Position numbers and translations under genes: made by a program
Notes under the pieces: generated by a model
Told to the model about the DNA's origin: nothing
Seen by the model: only the letters and a program-made list of their open reading frames with translations
Databases searched by the model: none
From: a virus
IMG/VR virus record: IMGVR_UViG_3300024346_000357
Span: 1 to 29,944 of that record
Direction: 5' to 3' (one strand)
DNA length: 29,944 nucleotides
Part shown: positions 28,943-29,944 of the stretch, one piece after another
Numbering within the stretch: the stretch's first letter is position 1
Layout: each line of letters opens with the position of its first letter

Positions 28943-29010
28943 TGAACTTCCAAATAACTTTTCGACAAACGGCCCGCCGCCACTGAAACCTCCGCCACCA
29001 CCACCACCAG

Positions 29011-29039
29011 TTGACAACGGCGAGCGCTGCTGTTATGTT
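29011..29039 (+). promoter_or_regulatory. Leaderless promoter of the second whiB gene
   Basis: TTGACA (29011), a 17-bp spacer, TATGTT (29034-29039), then six bases to the ATG at 29046. Like the promoter at 28890 it starts TTGACAACGGC. Confidence 0.75.
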
Positions 29040-29045
29040 GCTGCC

Positions 29046-29333
29046 ATGGATACAAAAATTATCGAAAGACTAAAGCCAACCGCTGACTTCTATGCATGGC
29101 AGGAACACGGCCTGTGTAGAGATGAAGACACTGAAATATTTTTTCTTGAACATGGTCAACGGGGCCACGAGAAAGCGGCCCGCGAATCGAGAGCGCTCGC
29201 AGTATGTGGGGCGTGCCCAGTAAGAACGGCGTGCCTTGAGCACGCACTCAACGTCCCCGAGCAATACGGGGTGTGGGGAGGCATGACCGTTGAACAACGG
29301 CAAGCGCTAGTGGGGAACCGATGGGACTCATAA
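29046..29333 (+). CDS. WhiB-family iron-sulfur regulator (second copy)
   Basis: 95 residues with Cys24, Cys54, Cys57 and Cys63 (C-Xn-CxxC-x5-C), GVWGGMT at 75-81 and an acidic/basic tail (VEQRQALVGNRWDS). The ATG at 29046 is set by the promoter; a longer frame from 28890 has a Pro-run and is rejected. The two WhiB copies differ clearly in sequence, so they were likely acquired separately or diverged long ago. A CCGTTG/CAACGG palindrome lies in its 3' part (29287-29300). Confidence 0.92.
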   Translation: MDTKIIERLKPTADFYAWQEHGLCRDEDTEIFFLEHGQRGHEKAARESRALAVCGACPVRTACLEHALNVPEQYGVWGGMTVEQRQALVGNRWDS

Positions 29334-29584
29334 CGGCGTGGGTTGGGTACGCACTGCTCAAACGCGAAGTGCAAAAGGGATACATCCAGGTAACCGCTGA
29401 TGTCGAGGAGTTGTTGGAAAGATACCTTGACCAGGAGCCTGAACCGAACACGCTCTTCCAAATTGTGGACGGACAAATTGTGGATGCTGTAACGGGTGAG
29501 ATTATTAATCTTCCGCAGACTACAGATGTAACCGCTGAAATGGAAGAGACCGCTAGAGCACGACATGATTTGACAACGGATTGA
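29321..29584 (+). CDS. 87-residue protein with hydrophobic N-terminus
   Basis: The ATG at 29321 overlaps the WhiB stop by 13 bases, implying coupling. MGLITAWVGYALLKREVQKG is a possible short membrane anchor, followed by an acidic helical part (DVEELLERYLDQEPEPNTLF) and a beta segment (DGQIVDAVTGEIINL). No family is recognised. Confidence 0.7.
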   Translation: MGLITAWVGYALLKREVQKGYIQVTADVEELLERYLDQEPEPNTLFQIVDGQIVDAVTGEIINLPQTTDVTAEMEETARARHDLTTD

Positions 29585-29609
29585 GACCGCTGTTACTTTG
29601 AGATTCGCA

Positions 29610-29655
29610 AAGCCGTTTAGAACATCTACCTTTCTCGTTCTAAACACTATGGCTT
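29610..29655. other. 46-base hairpin with two stems
   Basis: AAGCC pairs with GGCTT, and GTTTAGAAC with GTTCTAAAC (perfect 9 bp), around a 13-base loop and with a five-base bulge on one side. It lies between the 29321 gene and a terminator. A processing, packaging or small-RNA element is possible. Confidence 0.45.
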
Positions 29656-29666
29656 GGTTTGATGGG

Positions 29667-29700
29667 TTTCCCCGCCATCAGCGAACACGGGGACTTTTTT
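29667..29700 (+). terminator. Rho-independent terminator
   Basis: TCCCCG...CGGGGA stem followed by CTTTTTT on the plus strand. A clear end to the whiB-29321 transcript. Confidence 0.85.
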
Positions 29701-29712
29701 ATTAGACACGAC

Positions 29713-29741
29713 TTGACAAAATGAAATCCAACCCTTATACT
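29713..29741 (+). promoter_or_regulatory. Near-consensus promoter
   Basis: TTGACA (29713-29718), a 17-bp spacer, TATACT (29736-29741). It follows the terminator directly and drives the gene at 29769, which has GGGGGG as ribosome site. Confidence 0.85.
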
Positions 29742-29768
29742 TGGTCTAACAACTACACAGGGGGGATT

Positions 29769-29939
29769 ATGGATACAGTCCAAAAAATCAGACTGCACTG
29801 GTCTGATGGCACCACCAACACTGTCTTCGAAGACGATGTTGTTGATTTACTTCTCGACCAAACTTTCATTAATGATGAAAGCGGGAAGCGCCCAGTAACT
29901 GTCGTAAAGACAGAACGCGTTACAGTTGAACGCAAATAA
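29769..29939 (+). CDS. 56-residue beta-rich protein
   Basis: The ATG at 29769 follows CAGGGGGGATT; a longer reading starting at 29721 would cross the -10 box. MDTVQKIRLHWSDGTTNTVF, a helix (EDDVVDLLLDQT) and a final PVTVVKTERVTVERK strand suggest a small folded domain. The family is not recognised. Confidence 0.7.
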   Translation: MDTVQKIRLHWSDGTTNTVFEDDVVDLLLDQTFINDESGKRPVTVVKTERVTVERK

Positions 29940-29944
29940 CTAAG

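Larger units (their letters stand above)
28386..28960 (+). repeat. Dispersed AAGTTGTTnGGATGT repeats
   Basis: Copies at 28386-28402, 28629-28643, 28687-28701, 28754-28770 and 28832-28848, with one inverted copy at 28944-28960. A 17-base exact copy of the first lies at 12878-12894. Most contain an ATG or GTG after the GG. Confidence 0.6.

Noticed and set aside
28890-29045. Longer N-terminus for the second WhiB protein
   Set aside because: It would include a Pro-run and the promoter itself; the ATG at 29046 is six bases after the -10 box.
28642-29055. Minus-strand 137-residue frame over the repeat region
   Set aside because: It crosses strong plus-strand promoters and repeats; the composition is not protein-like.

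Overview
The window looks like part of the genome of a tailed bacteriophage that infects an actinobacterium. The phage signs are a serine recombinase, collagen-like and other virion-type proteins, a CHAP endolysin, four tRNA genes, and many short, tightly packed, mostly unrecognisable genes with ATGA, GTGA and TAATG overlaps. The actinobacterial signs are two WhiB-type iron-sulfur regulators, DUF3039 and DUF7455 proteins, a monomeric vitamin-B12-dependent ribonucleotide reductase, and repeated TATACT-type -10 boxes placed only 5-7 bases before a start codon, which implies leaderless mRNAs. The DNA is AT-rich by eye. That would fit a phage of low-GC actinobacteria such as freshwater lineages, but the host is an inference. 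No large terminase, portal, capsid or polymerase gene is seen, so this is only a section of a larger genome.

Layout. 1-2944 (minus): a very large secreted PA14/fibronectin-III protein that runs off the left edge. 3028-3952: a small serine recombinase, a membrane peptide and a 26-bp palindrome. 4004-6670 (minus): micro-genes, several with zinc-finger-like cysteines, and conserved actinophage proteins. 6782-8334 (plus): a membrane protein, an HslV/proteasome-like hydrolase, a tail-associated-looking protein and a short collagen-like protein. 8331-9354: divergent small genes and two tRNAs. 9394-11972 (minus): a long collagen-like fibre protein and a 400-residue probable structural protein. 12032-13137 (minus): an HTH regulator and small genes. 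13166-14216 (plus): an unknown gene and a Mom-like DNA-modification gene. 14164-16371 (minus): DUF7455, DUF3039, a beta-propeller glycosidase-like protein and a methyltransferase. 16412-18892: tRNA-Gly, a structured spacer, Hsp20, a basic peptide, tRNA-Asn, an FmdB-like zinc ribbon, membrane peptides, a nuclease and a lipoprotein. 18907-23821 (minus): AdoMet decarboxylase, WhiB, class II ribonucleotide reductase, a DUF4406 protein, the endolysin and small proteins. 23859-24512 (plus): a glycosyltransferase. 24513-24889: a gene-free AT-rich region with phased repeats. 24890-26983 (plus): early-type small genes and a holin-like protein. 27085-29939 (plus): a possible small terminase subunit followed by an unusual region of micro-ORFs, strong promoters, short repeats and hairpins, ending in a second WhiB gene.

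How it may work together. The reductase supplies dNTPs, AdoMet decarboxylase could alter polyamines, and Mom-like and methyltransferase/propeller genes could modify DNA or sugars. Hsp20 and the HslV-like protein concern protein quality. The endolysin, EF-hand-like peptide and holin-like protein suit lysis. The collagen-like proteins and perhaps the PA14 protein suit attachment. The most unusual signals are four intergenic modules about 1 kb apart at 4.5-7.7 kb, a pseudoknot-capable spacer at 16.5 kb, phased repeats at 24.5 kb, and the repeat- and promoter-rich tract at 28.2-29.7 kb. All assignments come from reading the sequence and recalled family motifs; no searches were run.
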